The notes under the pieces are model-generated. The model was not told where the DNA came from and searched no databases. It worked only from the letters and a program-made list of their open reading frames with translations. Both the position numbers and the translations under genes were made by a program. 64,000 bases of DNA from Persephonella sp. IF05-L8 (GTDB lineage Bacteria > Aquificota > Aquificia > Aquificales > Hydrogenothermaceae): contig NZ_JNLJ01000001.1 in the NCBI RefSeq assembly GCF_000703045.1, positions 1-64,000 of the forward strand, read 5' to 3'. Positions within the stretch are counted from its first letter, which is position 1, and each line of letters starts with the position of its first letter. Below, one piece after another: positions 48,733-57,171 of this stretch.

Positions 48733-49332
48733 TTATTCAGCTTTATAAACCTCTTCATAACCTCTTTCAAGTGCTCTAAGGTTTTGTGGAATTAAGGCTC
48801 TAAGTTTAGAAGAAGCTTCAAATGCTTCTGTAATTTCTTGCTTTAAAGCATCTAAATCAACAATTCCTGTTGCTTTTGCAACTGCTCCAAGAACAGCTGT
48901 GTTTGGAATGTTTCTTCCAAACTCTTCTAAAGCAATTTTGGAAGCATCAACAATCCAGAGTTCATTATGTGGTATATCAAGGATTTTTCTTACTTTGTCT
49001 GGGGGGAAGTTTGTATTTACTATGAAAACTGTGTTTTCATCTGTTCCTGCTTTGATTATATCTTTTATTGTAAACATAAGAGATGGGTCTGTGATAATTA
49101 CTATTTCTGGATTATCCACAGGGGCTCTTGTGTTTATATATTGGTCGCTTATTCTTGTTGAAACTTTAACAGGAGTTCCTGACCTTTCAAGACCAAATTC
49201 CGGCATAGCCTGTCCGTGTTTTCCTCTGATAATCGCTGCTGAGGCAAGCATTTTTGCTGCTGTAACTGTTCCCTGACCGCCTCTACCGTGCCAGCGGATT
49301 TCCCTCATAGATTTATCTGTAGCGGTTGCCAT
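48733..49332 (-). CDS. porG: Pyruvate:ferredoxin oxidoreductase, gamma subunit
   Basis: 199 residues. MREIRWHGRGGQGTVTAAKM, HGQAMPEFGLERSGTPVKVS, RISDQYINTRAPVDNPEIVI and NTAVLGAVAKATGIVDLDAL fit PorG. First gene of the leftward porGDAB unit, AGGAGGTC before the ATG. The spacer to porD is 69 bases. A promoter and a palindrome precede it at 49353-49399. The fifth subunit PorE known from Hydrogenobacter POR is not here. Confidence 0.95.
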   Translation of the reverse strand: MATATDKSMREIRWHGRGGQGTVTAAKMLASAAIIRGKHGQAMPEFGLERSGTPVKVSTRISDQYINTRAPVDNPEIVIITDPSLMFTIKDIIKAGTDENTVFIVNTNFPPDKVRKILDIPHNELWIVDASKIALEEFGRNIPNTAVLGAVAKATGIVDLDALKQEITEAFEASSKLRALIPQNLRALERGYEEVYKAE

Positions 49333-49352
49333 TGTGTTGACCTCCTAAATTT

Positions 49353-49367
49353 TATAACACTGTTATA
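49353..49367. promoter_or_regulatory. 7-1-7 palindrome over the por transcription start
   Basis: TATAACA-C-TGTTATA is a perfect 15-base inverted repeat 21-35 bases before the porG ATG. It covers the expected start of transcription from the promoter at 49371-49399, the usual place for a repressor operator. The 7-1-7 spacing recalls Fur-family boxes (Fur, PerR), but the half-site is not theirs, so the regulator is unknown. Confidence 0.55.
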
Positions 49368-49370
49368 TAA

Positions 49371-49399
49371 ATAATAACACAATGACATATATAAAACAA
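49371..49399 (-). promoter_or_regulatory. Sigma-70-type promoter of porGDAB
   Basis: On the minus strand TTGTTT (49399-49394) and TATTAT (49376-49371) are 17 bases apart, 4 of 6 and 5 of 6 against consensus. Start of transcription would fall near 49364, inside the palindrome, giving a leader of about 30 bases with AGGAGGTC. Confidence 0.6.
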
Positions 49400-49490
49400 A
49401 AAGATGTAGGTGTAAGATTAAATTTATCAGAAATAATTTAACTTAGAAGACACCTGAGAAATATATTAGAAAGATAAAGAGTTACATCTT

Positions 49491-49745
49491 TTAATTATCT
49501 TTATCTTTATAACGCCAATCAATATAGGCTTCTAAATCTTCTTTATCCAAAAGATTTCTAATAATGAAATTTATCTTTTTGTGAAGTTTCCAGTTATCTT
49601 TACTTTCAACATTTACTATCAGACCAATATCTGCTCCTTCTATAGGTTTCCCTATGTCCACTTTTACTTTCACCGGTAAATTTGAGTTGTCAAGTTCTTT
49701 CTGAATACTATTTATGATATCCACAATAGATTTAGTCTTTACCAT
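49491..49745 (-). CDS. Small protein with degenerate nucleotidyltransferase-like segment, HEPN partner
   Basis: 84 residues from ATG 49745, with AGAGG upstream and a 14-base overlap with the HEPN reading frame. KPIEGADIGLIVNVESKDNW followed by KLHKKINFIIRNLLDK resembles the second half of the minimal nucleotidyltransferase (MNT) fold found with HEPN proteins, but the GSxARG loop is absent and the DxD reads DIG. So it is either a catalytically dead, shortened MNT or another small alpha-beta protein. Unsure. Confidence 0.45.
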   Translation of the reverse strand: MVKTKSIVDIINSIQKELDNSNLPVKVKVDIGKPIEGADIGLIVNVESKDNWKLHKKINFIIRNLLDKEDLEAYIDWRYKDKDN

Positions 49746-50109
49746 TTTCAACAACCTCTAACATTTCCCCTACCAGATTAATATAGTCTTTTACACGAAA
49801 TTTGTCTATCTCTCTTGTTGTATAGTCAGCTCTTCTTCTTTCTTCATAAAAATCTTTAATTAAAGTAATTTCCTCTTTAGAAAATGCATCTATTTTGTTT
49901 TTCTCAAAAAGGGCTTTGAAAAAGCATTTAAGTATTCCTTTGTGTGCCCATCTACCAGATGGAGGGTCACCGCACACAAAAACCATTATAGAATATGCAG
50001 AATAATATAATCTTGCCAGACTGTCTTTGTATAGTTTATTTTCATATAGAATTTTCCCGGCAATAAAATGTTCCTTTGCCTTTAATTTTCACTTTTTGTT
50101 TTGACTCAA
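49732..50109 (-). pseudogene. HEPN domain gene with an in-frame stop near its start
   Basis: The frame beyond the in-frame ATG at 49986 continues upstream with HEPN sequence: AKEHFIAGKILYENKLYKDS then LARLYYSAYS, followed downstream by AHKGILKCFFKALFEKNKI and the R-x-x-ADY signature at ERRRADYT. In the same frame a TGA at 50091-50089 interrupts it, three codons before the conserved helix; six codons further up is a TTG (50109) after AGGAAATAGGA. So the gene seems to have lost its start region to one nonsense change. If ATG 49986 is used, the product lacks the first HEPN helices. HEPN proteins pair with MNT partners, often as toxin-antitoxin systems. Confidence 0.65.
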
Positions 50110-50168
50110 ATCCTATTTCCTGTTTGTCTAACTTTTAGAAGTTATCGTCCTTTTTATAAAAAAGTTGA

Positions 50169-50771
50169 TTAAAGTGGAGTTTTATGTTCAAGGGCTTTGG
50201 ATAGTGTGAAATCATCTGCGTTTTCAAGGACTGCTCCAAATGGTAGACCGTATCCTATTCTGGATATTGTAATGTTTTTATCTTTGAGAAGATTGTAAAT
50301 ATACGAAGCTGTTGCTTCACCTTCTACCGTTGGGTTTGTCGCCAGTATAACCTCTTTTACAGGTAGTCTATCAACCCTTTCTATCAGGCTATCAATATTC
50401 AAATCTTCTGGTGTAATCTCTTCAAGGGGAGATAGCCTTCCACCTATTATATGATAAAGTCCGTTGAATTTTCCTGTTCTTTCTATTGCAAAGGCATCAA
50501 AACTTTCCTCTACCACACATATAACTGACCTGTCTCTGTCTTCACTTGTGCATATCGGACATAGTTCATCTTCCGTATAAATACCACATTCTTTGCATGG
50601 ATGGACTTTTTCCAGTAGTTGCATAAATGTTTTTATCAGGTCTAAGGCTTCTCCACGGGGCATGTTCAAAATATTCACGGCAAGTCTCTGGGCAGACTTT
50701 TCCCCGTAGCCTGGAAGTCTGGATATCTCTTCTACTACTTTTGAAAGTGTTTCAGGAATTATATTTTCCAT
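50169..50771 (-). CDS. recR: Recombination protein RecR
   Basis: 200 residues. Helix-hairpin-helix ISRLPGYGEKSAQRLAVNIL, zinc finger CKECGIYTEDELCPIC, Toprim domain VICVVEESFDAFAIERTGKF and GGRLSPLEEI, and the C-terminal ISRIGYGLPFGAVLENADDF are all seen. RecR works with RecO/RecF in gap repair. It overlaps ybaB by one base (TAATG), in the standard dnaX-ybaB-recR order. Confidence 0.97.
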   Translation of the reverse strand: MENIIPETLSKVVEEISRLPGYGEKSAQRLAVNILNMPRGEALDLIKTFMQLLEKVHPCKECGIYTEDELCPICTSEDRDRSVICVVEESFDAFAIERTGKFNGLYHIIGGRLSPLEEITPEDLNIDSLIERVDRLPVKEVILATNPTVEGEATASYIYNLLKDKNITISRIGYGLPFGAVLENADDFTLSKALEHKTPL

Positions 50772-51103
50772 TAGAGTAAGTTATTCAACCCCGGGATATT
50801 TCCAAGCACTCCTGCAGCTTGAGATAGCTTTTCTGTCATAACTTCTTTTGCTCTTGCGTTTGCTTCATTTATAGCTGCAACAAGTAAGTCCTGAAGTATT
50901 TCATGATTATCTTCTGTTAAAAGGGATTTATCTATAAAAACATCTTTTGCCTCTCCAAGACCGTTAACTACTATTTTTACCATTCCGCCGCCAACTTCAA
51001 CGATAATCTCTTCATTCCTTAGCTCTTCTTTTGCCTTGGCCATATTTTCCTGCATTGTTTTCATCATTTTCATCATATCGCCTAAATTTCCTAAATTAAA
51101 CAT
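50771..51103 (-). CDS. YbaB/EbfC nucleoid-associated protein
   Basis: 110 residues. LGDMMKMMKTMQENMAKAKE, VEVGGGMVKIVVNGLGEAKD and LLVAAINEANARAKEVMTEK define the family. These dimers bind DNA and are encoded between dnaX and recR in most bacteria. Its ribosome site GGAGGA lies inside the last codons of dnaX, so it is coupled to dnaX. Confidence 0.96.
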   Translation of the reverse strand: MFNLGNLGDMMKMMKTMQENMAKAKEELRNEEIIVEVGGGMVKIVVNGLGEAKDVFIDKSLLTEDNHEILQDLLVAAINEANARAKEVMTEKLSQAAGVLGNIPGLNNLL

Positions 51104-52546
51104 TTACTCCTCCTTATAGCTAATTAGTTTTCCTTGAAACAAATCCAGCACTTTGTCTACTGCTTCATCTCTTTTTTTGCTCTTTTTTTTCTCAGGCTTT
51201 ATCTCTATTTCCTGTATTTCTACAGCTTTTGGGAAGTATTTCTGTATTATATCTAATTTGCTTTTTAAAAGGTCAGCTATTGTTTTTTCAACCAGTATCA
51301 CAAATTTGTCATTTTCTTCTTTTATGCTGGCATTTTTCAGTGCTCCGGATACTATTCCACCAGCTTCTTTACCTATTTTCAGTATTGCTTTTTGGATATC
51401 AAACTTTTCTTCTTTAGGTTCTGTTTGCTTGGTTTCCTTTGTCTGTGGTGCTGCCTGAACTGAAATTCCTTTTTCAAGCAGTTCTTTTATCGGAATAAGA
51501 TTTTTCATAAATTTAAGTTTTAAAACTGCAAGCTGGTATATATCCTTTTTCTCTGTAAAATTTCTTGCTTCAAGGTATGCTTTTTTGAATATATCCAGTG
51601 TGTAAATCAATAGTTCTGTATCTTCTTCTGAAAAGATATCATCTTTCTGCCCAAGTGCAATGGAAACCATCGCTTTGTGAAGCTTTTCCATTATTTGTTG
51701 CCAGAATACATTCAGGTCATATCCTTCGCTGTCAAGGGTTTCTATGGTCTTTACCATATCTTTCAAGGATTTTTCCTTAAGGTCGGCTAAGAATTTATTG
51801 ACTATATTTTCTGGAATTACGCCAAGCAGTTGTCTGGTTGTTTCAACTTTAACAGAGCCGCTACCGTATATAACAGCCTGGTCTAATATGCTTGCTGCAT
51901 CTCTAACTCCGCCTTCGCTTGCTTCTGCTATTAGATAAAGTGCTTCCTCCTCATAAGGAATATTCTCATTTTCTAAAATCCATTTCAGGTATTCCTTAAT
52001 CTGTTCTTTTGTAGGTGGTTTGAATATAAAAGTTTGACATCTGGAACGGATTGTATCCGGTATTTTGTGGAGTTCAGTTGTAGCAAGTATAAAAATATTA
52101 TTAGGCGGAGGCTCTTCCAGTGTTTTTAAAAGTGCATTAAAAGCCTCTCTGGTAAGCATGTGAGCTTCATCTATTATATAAACCTTGTATCTGCCTTTTA
52201 TTGGGGCATAGGAAACATTATCCCTTAGTGCTCTGATATCATCTATTCCACGGTTTGAAGCTGCGTCTATCTCATACATATCAGGGAAAGAACCTTTCTC
52301 TATCTCCTGACAGTTTTCACATACTCCGCAGGGTTCAGGGGTTATTCCTTTTTCACAGTTTAGGCATTTTGTGATTATTCTGGCTATGGTTGTTTTTCCA
52401 AGCCCACGGGAGCCGGCAAATATATATGCATGGGATATTCTATCCAGTTTAATAGCATTTTCCAGAGTTTTTTTAACAGTTTCCTGTCCTACAACCTGAA
52501 TAAAGTTTTTAGGTCTATACTTTCTTGCAAAAGATTGGTAAGCCAT
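51104..52546 (-). CDS. dnaX: DNA polymerase III gamma/tau subunit
   Basis: 480 residues. N-terminal AAA+ clamp loader: FARKYRPKNFIQVVGQETVK, Walker A GSRGLGKTT, zinc site CLNCEKGITPEPCGVCENCQ, Walker B IIDEAHML, SRC motif TIRSRCQTFIFKP. Domain III follows to about 370, then a basic linker and a short C-terminal domain (about 385-480). It is shorter than E. coli tau. Two A runs (A8 and A7 on the coding strand, near residues 450-458) are close to the end. Confidence 0.95.
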   Translation of the reverse strand: MAYQSFARKYRPKNFIQVVGQETVKKTLENAIKLDRISHAYIFAGSRGLGKTTIARIITKCLNCEKGITPEPCGVCENCQEIEKGSFPDMYEIDAASNRGIDDIRALRDNVSYAPIKGRYKVYIIDEAHMLTREAFNALLKTLEEPPPNNIFILATTELHKIPDTIRSRCQTFIFKPPTKEQIKEYLKWILENENIPYEEEALYLIAEASEGGVRDAASILDQAVIYGSGSVKVETTRQLLGVIPENIVNKFLADLKEKSLKDMVKTIETLDSEGYDLNVFWQQIMEKLHKAMVSIALGQKDDIFSEEDTELLIYTLDIFKKAYLEARNFTEKKDIYQLAVLKLKFMKNLIPIKELLEKGISVQAAPQTKETKQTEPKEEKFDIQKAILKIGKEAGGIVSGALKNASIKEENDKFVILVEKTIADLLKSKLDIIQKYFPKAVEIQEIEIKPEKKKSKKRDEAVDKVLDLFQGKLISYKEE

Positions 52547-52613
52547 AAAAATGCTCCATTTTTCAAATATTTATAAAATATTTTATGTCAATTTAATGTT
52601 TTATTGGGAAAAA

Positions 52614-53012
52614 TCAACCTTCTATGATTTTTACGATTACTTTCCTTGTTCTGGGACCATCAAACTCAGCAAAGAATATACCCTGCCATGTTCCAAGCAT
52701 AAGCCTGCCGTTTTTTATGGGAATAAATGTATTTGTGCCTACTAAAACAGATTTGATATGGGCAGCTGCATTTCCTTCTATATGTTTGTAGTTATTTTCC
52801 CATGGGATTAGTTTTTCAAGGGTCTGTTCAATATCCCATTTTACATCTGGGTCTGCATTTTCATTAATAAAAATCCCTGCTGTTGTATGGGGAACATATA
52901 GATAACATATTCCTTCTTGAACCCCGCTTTCATCTACTACTTCCTGAACTTCACCTGTTATATCTTCAAAATGTGTTCTTTTCTGGGTAATAACTTCTAT
53001 ATATTTAAGCAT
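52614..53012 (-). CDS. YjbQ/UPF0047 family protein
   Basis: 132 residues. [56 protein letters not shown] mark the family, with the conserved His residues. Reported weak thiamine-phosphate-synthase activity exists for relatives; the true role is unknown. Divergent from dtd, 57 bases between starts, with a TATAAT at 53032 in between. Confidence 0.93.
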   Translation of the reverse strand: MLKYIEVITQKRTHFEDITGEVQEVVDESGVQEGICYLYVPHTTAGIFINENADPDVKWDIEQTLEKLIPWENNYKHIEGNAAAHIKSVLVGTNTFIPIKNGRLMLGTWQGIFFAEFDGPRTRKVIVKIIEG

Positions 53013-53069
53013 TTTTTCCTCCAGAAACCTTTATAATATAAAACATAATACCATTAATAGAGGAAAATA

Positions 53070-53513
53070 ATGAAAGCCGTTATACAAAGGGTAAATAAAT
53101 CATGGGTTGAGGTTGATGGAAAAATAGTAGGCAGTATAGATAAGGGTTTGAATATACTTCTCGGTGTTGAGAAAGGGGATACAGAAGAAGACATAAAAAA
53201 AATGATAAATAAAATTCCTTATCTGAGAATTTTTGAGGATGAAAATGGGAAGATGAATTTATCTTTAATCGATATAAATGGTAAAGCCCTTGTAATCTCC
53301 CAATTTACCCTTGCAGGAAATATAAAAAAGGGTAGGAGACCATCTTTTGACACTGCTGAAGAGCCTGAAAAGGCTAAAAAAATTTATGAAAAATTTGTTG
53401 AGGAACTTGGAAAAATAGTTCCTGTGGAGACAGGTATTTTTGCAGCACACATGAAGGTTTTTATTGAAAATGATGGTCCTGTAACATTTATAGTGGATTC
53501 ACGACAGTTGTAG
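53070..53513 (+). CDS. dtd: D-aminoacyl-tRNA deacylase
   Basis: 147 residues. It removes D-amino acids from tRNA. The family motifs [17 protein letters not shown] (S-Q-x-T) and [11 protein letters not shown] (Gly-Pro) are present, and the N-terminal [20 protein letters not shown] is standard. Complete. Convergent with the trehalose-phosphate synthase gene; the 3' ends overlap by 15 bases. Confidence 0.96.
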   Translation: MKAVIQRVNKSWVEVDGKIVGSIDKGLNILLGVEKGDTEEDIKKMINKIPYLRIFEDENGKMNLSLIDINGKALVISQFTLAGNIKKGRRPSFDTAEEPEKAKKIYEKFVEELGKIVPVETGIFAAHMKVFIENDGPVTFIVDSRQL

Positions 53514-54953
53514 TATTTCGTGGAGTGGAAAGTCTTCCTCAAGGACAGGGAAATCCTCTATTTTCCTGTCAAATGCCGCTTCCAAGAATGCATTACTCCA
53601 CCAGTTTATATCGTATTTCTTAATATGTTTTCTCAGATTTTTCATTCTTCTGGATTTCTGGCTATCTTTCATTGTCAGGGCTTTATACAGAATATAGGCT
53701 GTTCCTTCAAGGTCATAAGGATTTATCAGCAACGCATCCTTATAAAGTTCTGTGGCTGCTCCTGCAAATTCGCTAAGGAGTAATACCCCGTTTTCATCAA
53801 TATTTGCAGCTGCATACTCTTTTCCAACAAGGTTCATACCGTCTTTCAAGGAATTTACCCAGCAGATATCTGAGTATCTGTAATAAGCAATCAGTTTCTC
53901 AAAATCCAGTCTACCTGCAATATACCTTACAGGTGTCCATCTATCTGTCCCGAATTTTCCGTTAATCTCACTTACAAGATGCTCAAACTCTATCTTTAGC
54001 TGGTCGTATTCAGGCAACTTTTTAATATTAGGGGCTACTGCCTGAACAAGCTGGACTTTGCAATGGAGTTCCGGATATTTTTCAAGGAAGAGTTTAAATG
54101 CTTTTAGCTTATGTATCAGTCCTTTGGTATAATCCAGCCTGTCTATTCCCAATATCAATTTTCTTTTTTTGTCCAGAGGTTTTACCTGTTTTGCCAGATT
54201 ATTGTATTTTTCAAAATCTATGCTTATAGGAAATACCCCTACTTTAATGGTTCTGCCTTTGTATTTTATCTGGGTTATTGGCTCTTTTACTTTTATCTGG
54301 ATACCGTCTATAAGCTCATCAAGACAGTCTAAAAAGTTTTTTCTATCTATGTATGTATGAAATCCTATCAGGTCGTAATGAAGTAGTCCTTCAAGTAATT
54401 CAATACGCCATGGGATTTTAAAAAACAGTTCAGGATTTGGGAAAGGTATATGAAGGAAAAAGCCTGTTTTGTTTTGAACTCCTGAATTTTTTAGATATTC
54501 CGGCAGCAAGAAAAAGTGGTAATCATGCACCCAGATTAAATCATTTTTGCTGACTAATTTTTTGATGTAATCTGCGAACTTTTTGTTGACCTTTTTATAA
54601 GCCTGCCAGTATTCTGGCTCAAATCTGGCATAAGCTGGAAATGTATGGAAAAGAGGCCATATAATCCCGTTGGAAAATCCATCAAAGAAGTTTTTTCTCT
54701 CTTCTTCTGTAAGGGGAAGAGGATAAAGTGCAAAACCCTCTTTTTTTCCTGTTTCAAGGATTAGTTGTTTGAGCTCTTTGTTTATATGGTGTGTTCCTCC
54801 CCAGCCAAGCCAGATAGCCTGCCTTTTGTAAAGTGCCTGTTTAAGTGCTGTTACAAGTCCACCGGGACTTAATTTAACTGTGTATTTTTTATCTTTTCTT
54901 TCAACATGAACAGGCAGTATTGCCGAAACAACAAAAAGCCGCTCTTTTTCCAT
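53499..54953 (-). CDS. otsA: Trehalose-6-phosphate synthase family glycosyltransferase (GT20)
   Basis: 484 residues, GT-B fold. [13 protein letters not shown] at the acceptor loop, [79 protein letters not shown] and the donor site [15 protein letters not shown] with [12 protein letters not shown] match OtsA. It forms trehalose-6-phosphate from UDP-glucose and glucose-6-phosphate. GT20 also includes glucosylglycerol-phosphate synthase, which I cannot exclude. No phosphatase (otsB) is adjacent. It follows der by nine bases; galU elsewhere in the window can supply UDP-glucose. Confidence 0.85.
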   Translation of the reverse strand: MEKERLFVVSAILPVHVERKDKKYTVKLSPGGLVTALKQALYKRQAIWLGWGGTHHINKELKQLILETGKKEGFALYPLPLTEEERKNFFDGFSNGIIWPLFHTFPAYARFEPEYWQAYKKVNKKFADYIKKLVSKNDLIWVHDYHFFLLPEYLKNSGVQNKTGFFLHIPFPNPELFFKIPWRIELLEGLLHYDLIGFHTYIDRKNFLDCLDELIDGIQIKVKEPITQIKYKGRTIKVGVFPISIDFEKYNNLAKQVKPLDKKRKLILGIDRLDYTKGLIHKLKAFKLFLEKYPELHCKVQLVQAVAPNIKKLPEYDQLKIEFEHLVSEINGKFGTDRWTPVRYIAGRLDFEKLIAYYRYSDICWVNSLKDGMNLVGKEYAAANIDENGVLLLSEFAGAATELYKDALLINPYDLEGTAYILYKALTMKDSQKSRRMKNLRKHIKKYDINWWSNAFLEAAFDRKIEDFPVLEEDFPLHEILQLS

Positions 54954-54962
54954 TTTTTCCTC

Positions 54963-56306
54963 TTATTCTCTATCTTTACCTCTAAATATTAATTTAATAG
55001 GTGCTTTTTCAAAACCAAGTATTTCTCTCAGGTTATTTTCCAGAAATCTGACATAATGTTCTTTAAAGCCTTCTGGATAGTTTACAAACATAAGGAAGCA
55101 AGGGGGTTTTCCTTCAAGCTGTGTTGCATAATAGATTTTTAGAGGTTTTCCCCTATATGCCGGTGGTTGTCTAAGGGATAAGATTTGCTGCAATGCCCTG
55201 TTCAGTTGTCCTGTTCCGACCCTTTTCCATGCCTGATTATAAACCTCAACAATTTCCTGTAATAGCTGTTTTATACCCTTTTTCTGTTTTGCTGAGGTTA
55301 AAACTATTGGTGCATAAGGCAGGAAGTATAATCTTTCTCTAACCTGATTTTTTATTCTGTTTAAAACTTCTTTTCTCTGGGGTAGTGTATCAATCTTATT
55401 TATTACGATAACAGCTGGTTTTGAATACTTTTGTATCAGATGGGCTATTTTTGTGTCCTGCTCAGTTGCTCCTTCTTTTGCATCTATAACATGGACTACA
55501 ACATCAGCCCTTTTTAATGCTTCAAGGGTTCTTCCTACGCTGAAAAACTCTATCCCGTAATCAACCTTTGATTTTTTTCTCAGTCCTGCTGTATCAAGGA
55601 AAAGGAATTTATGCCCGTTCCATTCAAAAAGGGTATCAACCACATCCCTTGTAGTTCCGGGGATGTTTGATACTACTGCCCTTTCCTCTCCTAAAATCGC
55701 ATTTAGTAAGGAAGATTTTCCAGCATTTGGTTTTCCTACAATGGCGACTTTTATAACTTCATCCTTTTCCTTTTTCTCCTGTTTTAACTCCTCTCTGGCA
55801 GCTTCCACTTCATAATCAGGTATATGTTTAACAACCTCATCAAGTAGGTCTCCAACGCCATATTTCTGAATAGATGAAACAGGAAAAACCTTATCAAATC
55901 CCAGTTCATAAAACTCATAAATTCTATCTTCATGGGAAGGGTCATCTATTTTGTTCACTGCTACTAAAACAGGCTTTTCTGTTTTGTGGAGTATTTTTGC
56001 TATATCTTTATCTGCAGGTGTTAAACCTTCCTTTCCATCAACAACAAATATAAACAGGTCTGATAAATCCAGCTCCTTTTCTATCTGTTTTCTGATATAT
56101 GGAGCAAATTTATCCTCATCTCCTTCAATATACCCACCTGTATCAACAATCTCAAAAGGCACACCAAGCCACTCGGCTTTTGAAACCACTCTATCCCGTG
56201 TCACACCGGGAATATCTTCTACTATTGCCTTTCTTTTCCCTATTATTCTGTTAAACAGGGAAGACTTACCAACATTAGGTCTCCCAACGATTGCCACTCT
56301 AAACAT
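54963..56306 (-). CDS. der: Ribosome assembly GTPase Der (EngA)
   Basis: 447 residues with two tandem GTPase domains and a KH-like end. First domain: GRPNVGKSSLFNRI, DIPGVTRD, DTGGYIEG, NKIDD. Second: GKPNAGKSSLLNAI, NIPGTTRDVVDT, DTAGLRKKSKVDYGIEFFSV, NKIDTL. C-terminal KIYYATQLEGKPPCFLMFVN and HYVRFLENNLREILGFEKAP. Der acts in 50S maturation. Good AAGGAG before ATG. Confidence 0.97.
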   Translation of the reverse strand: MFRVAIVGRPNVGKSSLFNRIIGKRKAIVEDIPGVTRDRVVSKAEWLGVPFEIVDTGGYIEGDEDKFAPYIRKQIEKELDLSDLFIFVVDGKEGLTPADKDIAKILHKTEKPVLVAVNKIDDPSHEDRIYEFYELGFDKVFPVSSIQKYGVGDLLDEVVKHIPDYEVEAAREELKQEKKEKDEVIKVAIVGKPNAGKSSLLNAILGEERAVVSNIPGTTRDVVDTLFEWNGHKFLFLDTAGLRKKSKVDYGIEFFSVGRTLEALKRADVVVHVIDAKEGATEQDTKIAHLIQKYSKPAVIVINKIDTLPQRKEVLNRIKNQVRERLYFLPYAPIVLTSAKQKKGIKQLLQEIVEVYNQAWKRVGTGQLNRALQQILSLRQPPAYRGKPLKIYYATQLEGKPPCFLMFVNYPEGFKEHYVRFLENNLREILGFEKAPIKLIFRGKDRE

Positions 56307-56386
56307 TTTTTCTCCTTGATAAGATTGGATTTTTGTATAAAATTTTTTAAAGGATATTAAATATTCTATAACTAAAGGGGTGCAAA

Positions 56387-56791
56387 ATGTTAAAAAAAGT
56401 AATTTCAGCTTTTCTTATTTTCAGCACATTTTCCTTTGCTGCCCTATCAGCAGGGGAAATAGAATTTAAGCCAGAAAAAAAAGTTTTCAAGAAATCGGAA
56501 AAAATATGCTTTTATCTAAAAAATAATTCTAACCAGAAGATATATCTTCCTTCATCTGCACCATGGGCAGTATTTCAGGACAAAAATTATGAAAAAGTTG
56601 TTTATTCTCCAATCGCCATGCAATCAATAATAGAAGTAAAACCATCAGAAGAAAAAAAATGGTGCTGGGAACAAAAGGATTTCAAAAATGAACAGGTTCC
56701 ATCTGGAGAATACACAATCAGATTAACGGCATTCCAAAATGGAAAGAAAATATTCTTAAGCTCATCTGTGCAGATTAAAAACTCACAATGA
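56387..56791 (+). CDS. Small exported protein, unknown
   Basis: 134 residues with a signal peptide (about 1-18, after TFSFA). The rest is a predicted beta sandwich: [57 protein letters not shown]. This resembles BsuPI-type or other immunoglobulin-like small domains, but I cannot name a family. AAGGGGTG precedes the ATG. It overlaps the rlpA start by four bases, so it belongs to an envelope-related unit with rlpA and murJ. Confidence 0.7.
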   Translation: MLKKVISAFLIFSTFSFAALSAGEIEFKPEKKVFKKSEKICFYLKNNSNQKIYLPSSAPWAVFQDKNYEKVVYSPIAMQSIIEVKPSEEKKWCWEQKDFKNEQVPSGEYTIRLTAFQNGKKIFLSSSVQIKNSQ

Positions 56792-57171
56792 GAGCTATTT
56801 TACTGGGTTTAATTGTTGTCTTTTTGTTTTCCTGTGCAGGGAAAAAGGAACGGTATTATGGACGTTGTCCAACGACTATAAAGGGTATTGCCTCTTATTA
56901 CGGCAAAAAGTTCCACGGTAGAAAAACTGCCAGCGGCGAAAGATACAATATGTATAAATACACAGCAGCCCACAAGTATTTGCCCTTTGGCACCATTCTA
57001 CTGGTAAAAAATCTAAAAAATGGTAGAACTGTAAAAGTAAGAATTAATGACAGGGGGCCTTTCGTAAAAGGAAGAGTTCTGGACTTGTCCTATGCTGCAG
57101 CTAAAAAATTAGGAATGCTCAGGGCTGGAATTGTCCCTGTTATTGCAAAAGTTTTAAGGTGCGGCAGGTGA
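56788..57171 (+). CDS. rlpA: RlpA-like lipoprotein (double-psi beta-barrel)
   Basis: 127 residues. Lipobox LFSC with Cys16. The barrel has [60 protein letters not shown]. RlpA proteins are septal lytic transglycosylases acting on stem-free peptidoglycan; the SPOR domain common in longer RlpA is absent here, so activity and targeting may differ. Its TGA overlaps the murJ GTG. Confidence 0.92.
   Translation: MRAILLGLIVVFLFSCAGKKERYYGRCPTTIKGIASYYGKKFHGRKTASGERYNMYKYTAAHKYLPFGTILLVKNLKNGRTVKVRINDRGPFVKGRVLDLSYAAAKKLGMLRAGIVPVIAKVLRCGR

Noticed and set aside
51183-51200. A8 and A7 runs in dnaX as a programmed slippage site for gamma
   Set aside because: They sit about 25-30 codons from the stop, so slippage would hardly change the product; shared A runs are common in this AT-rich sequence.
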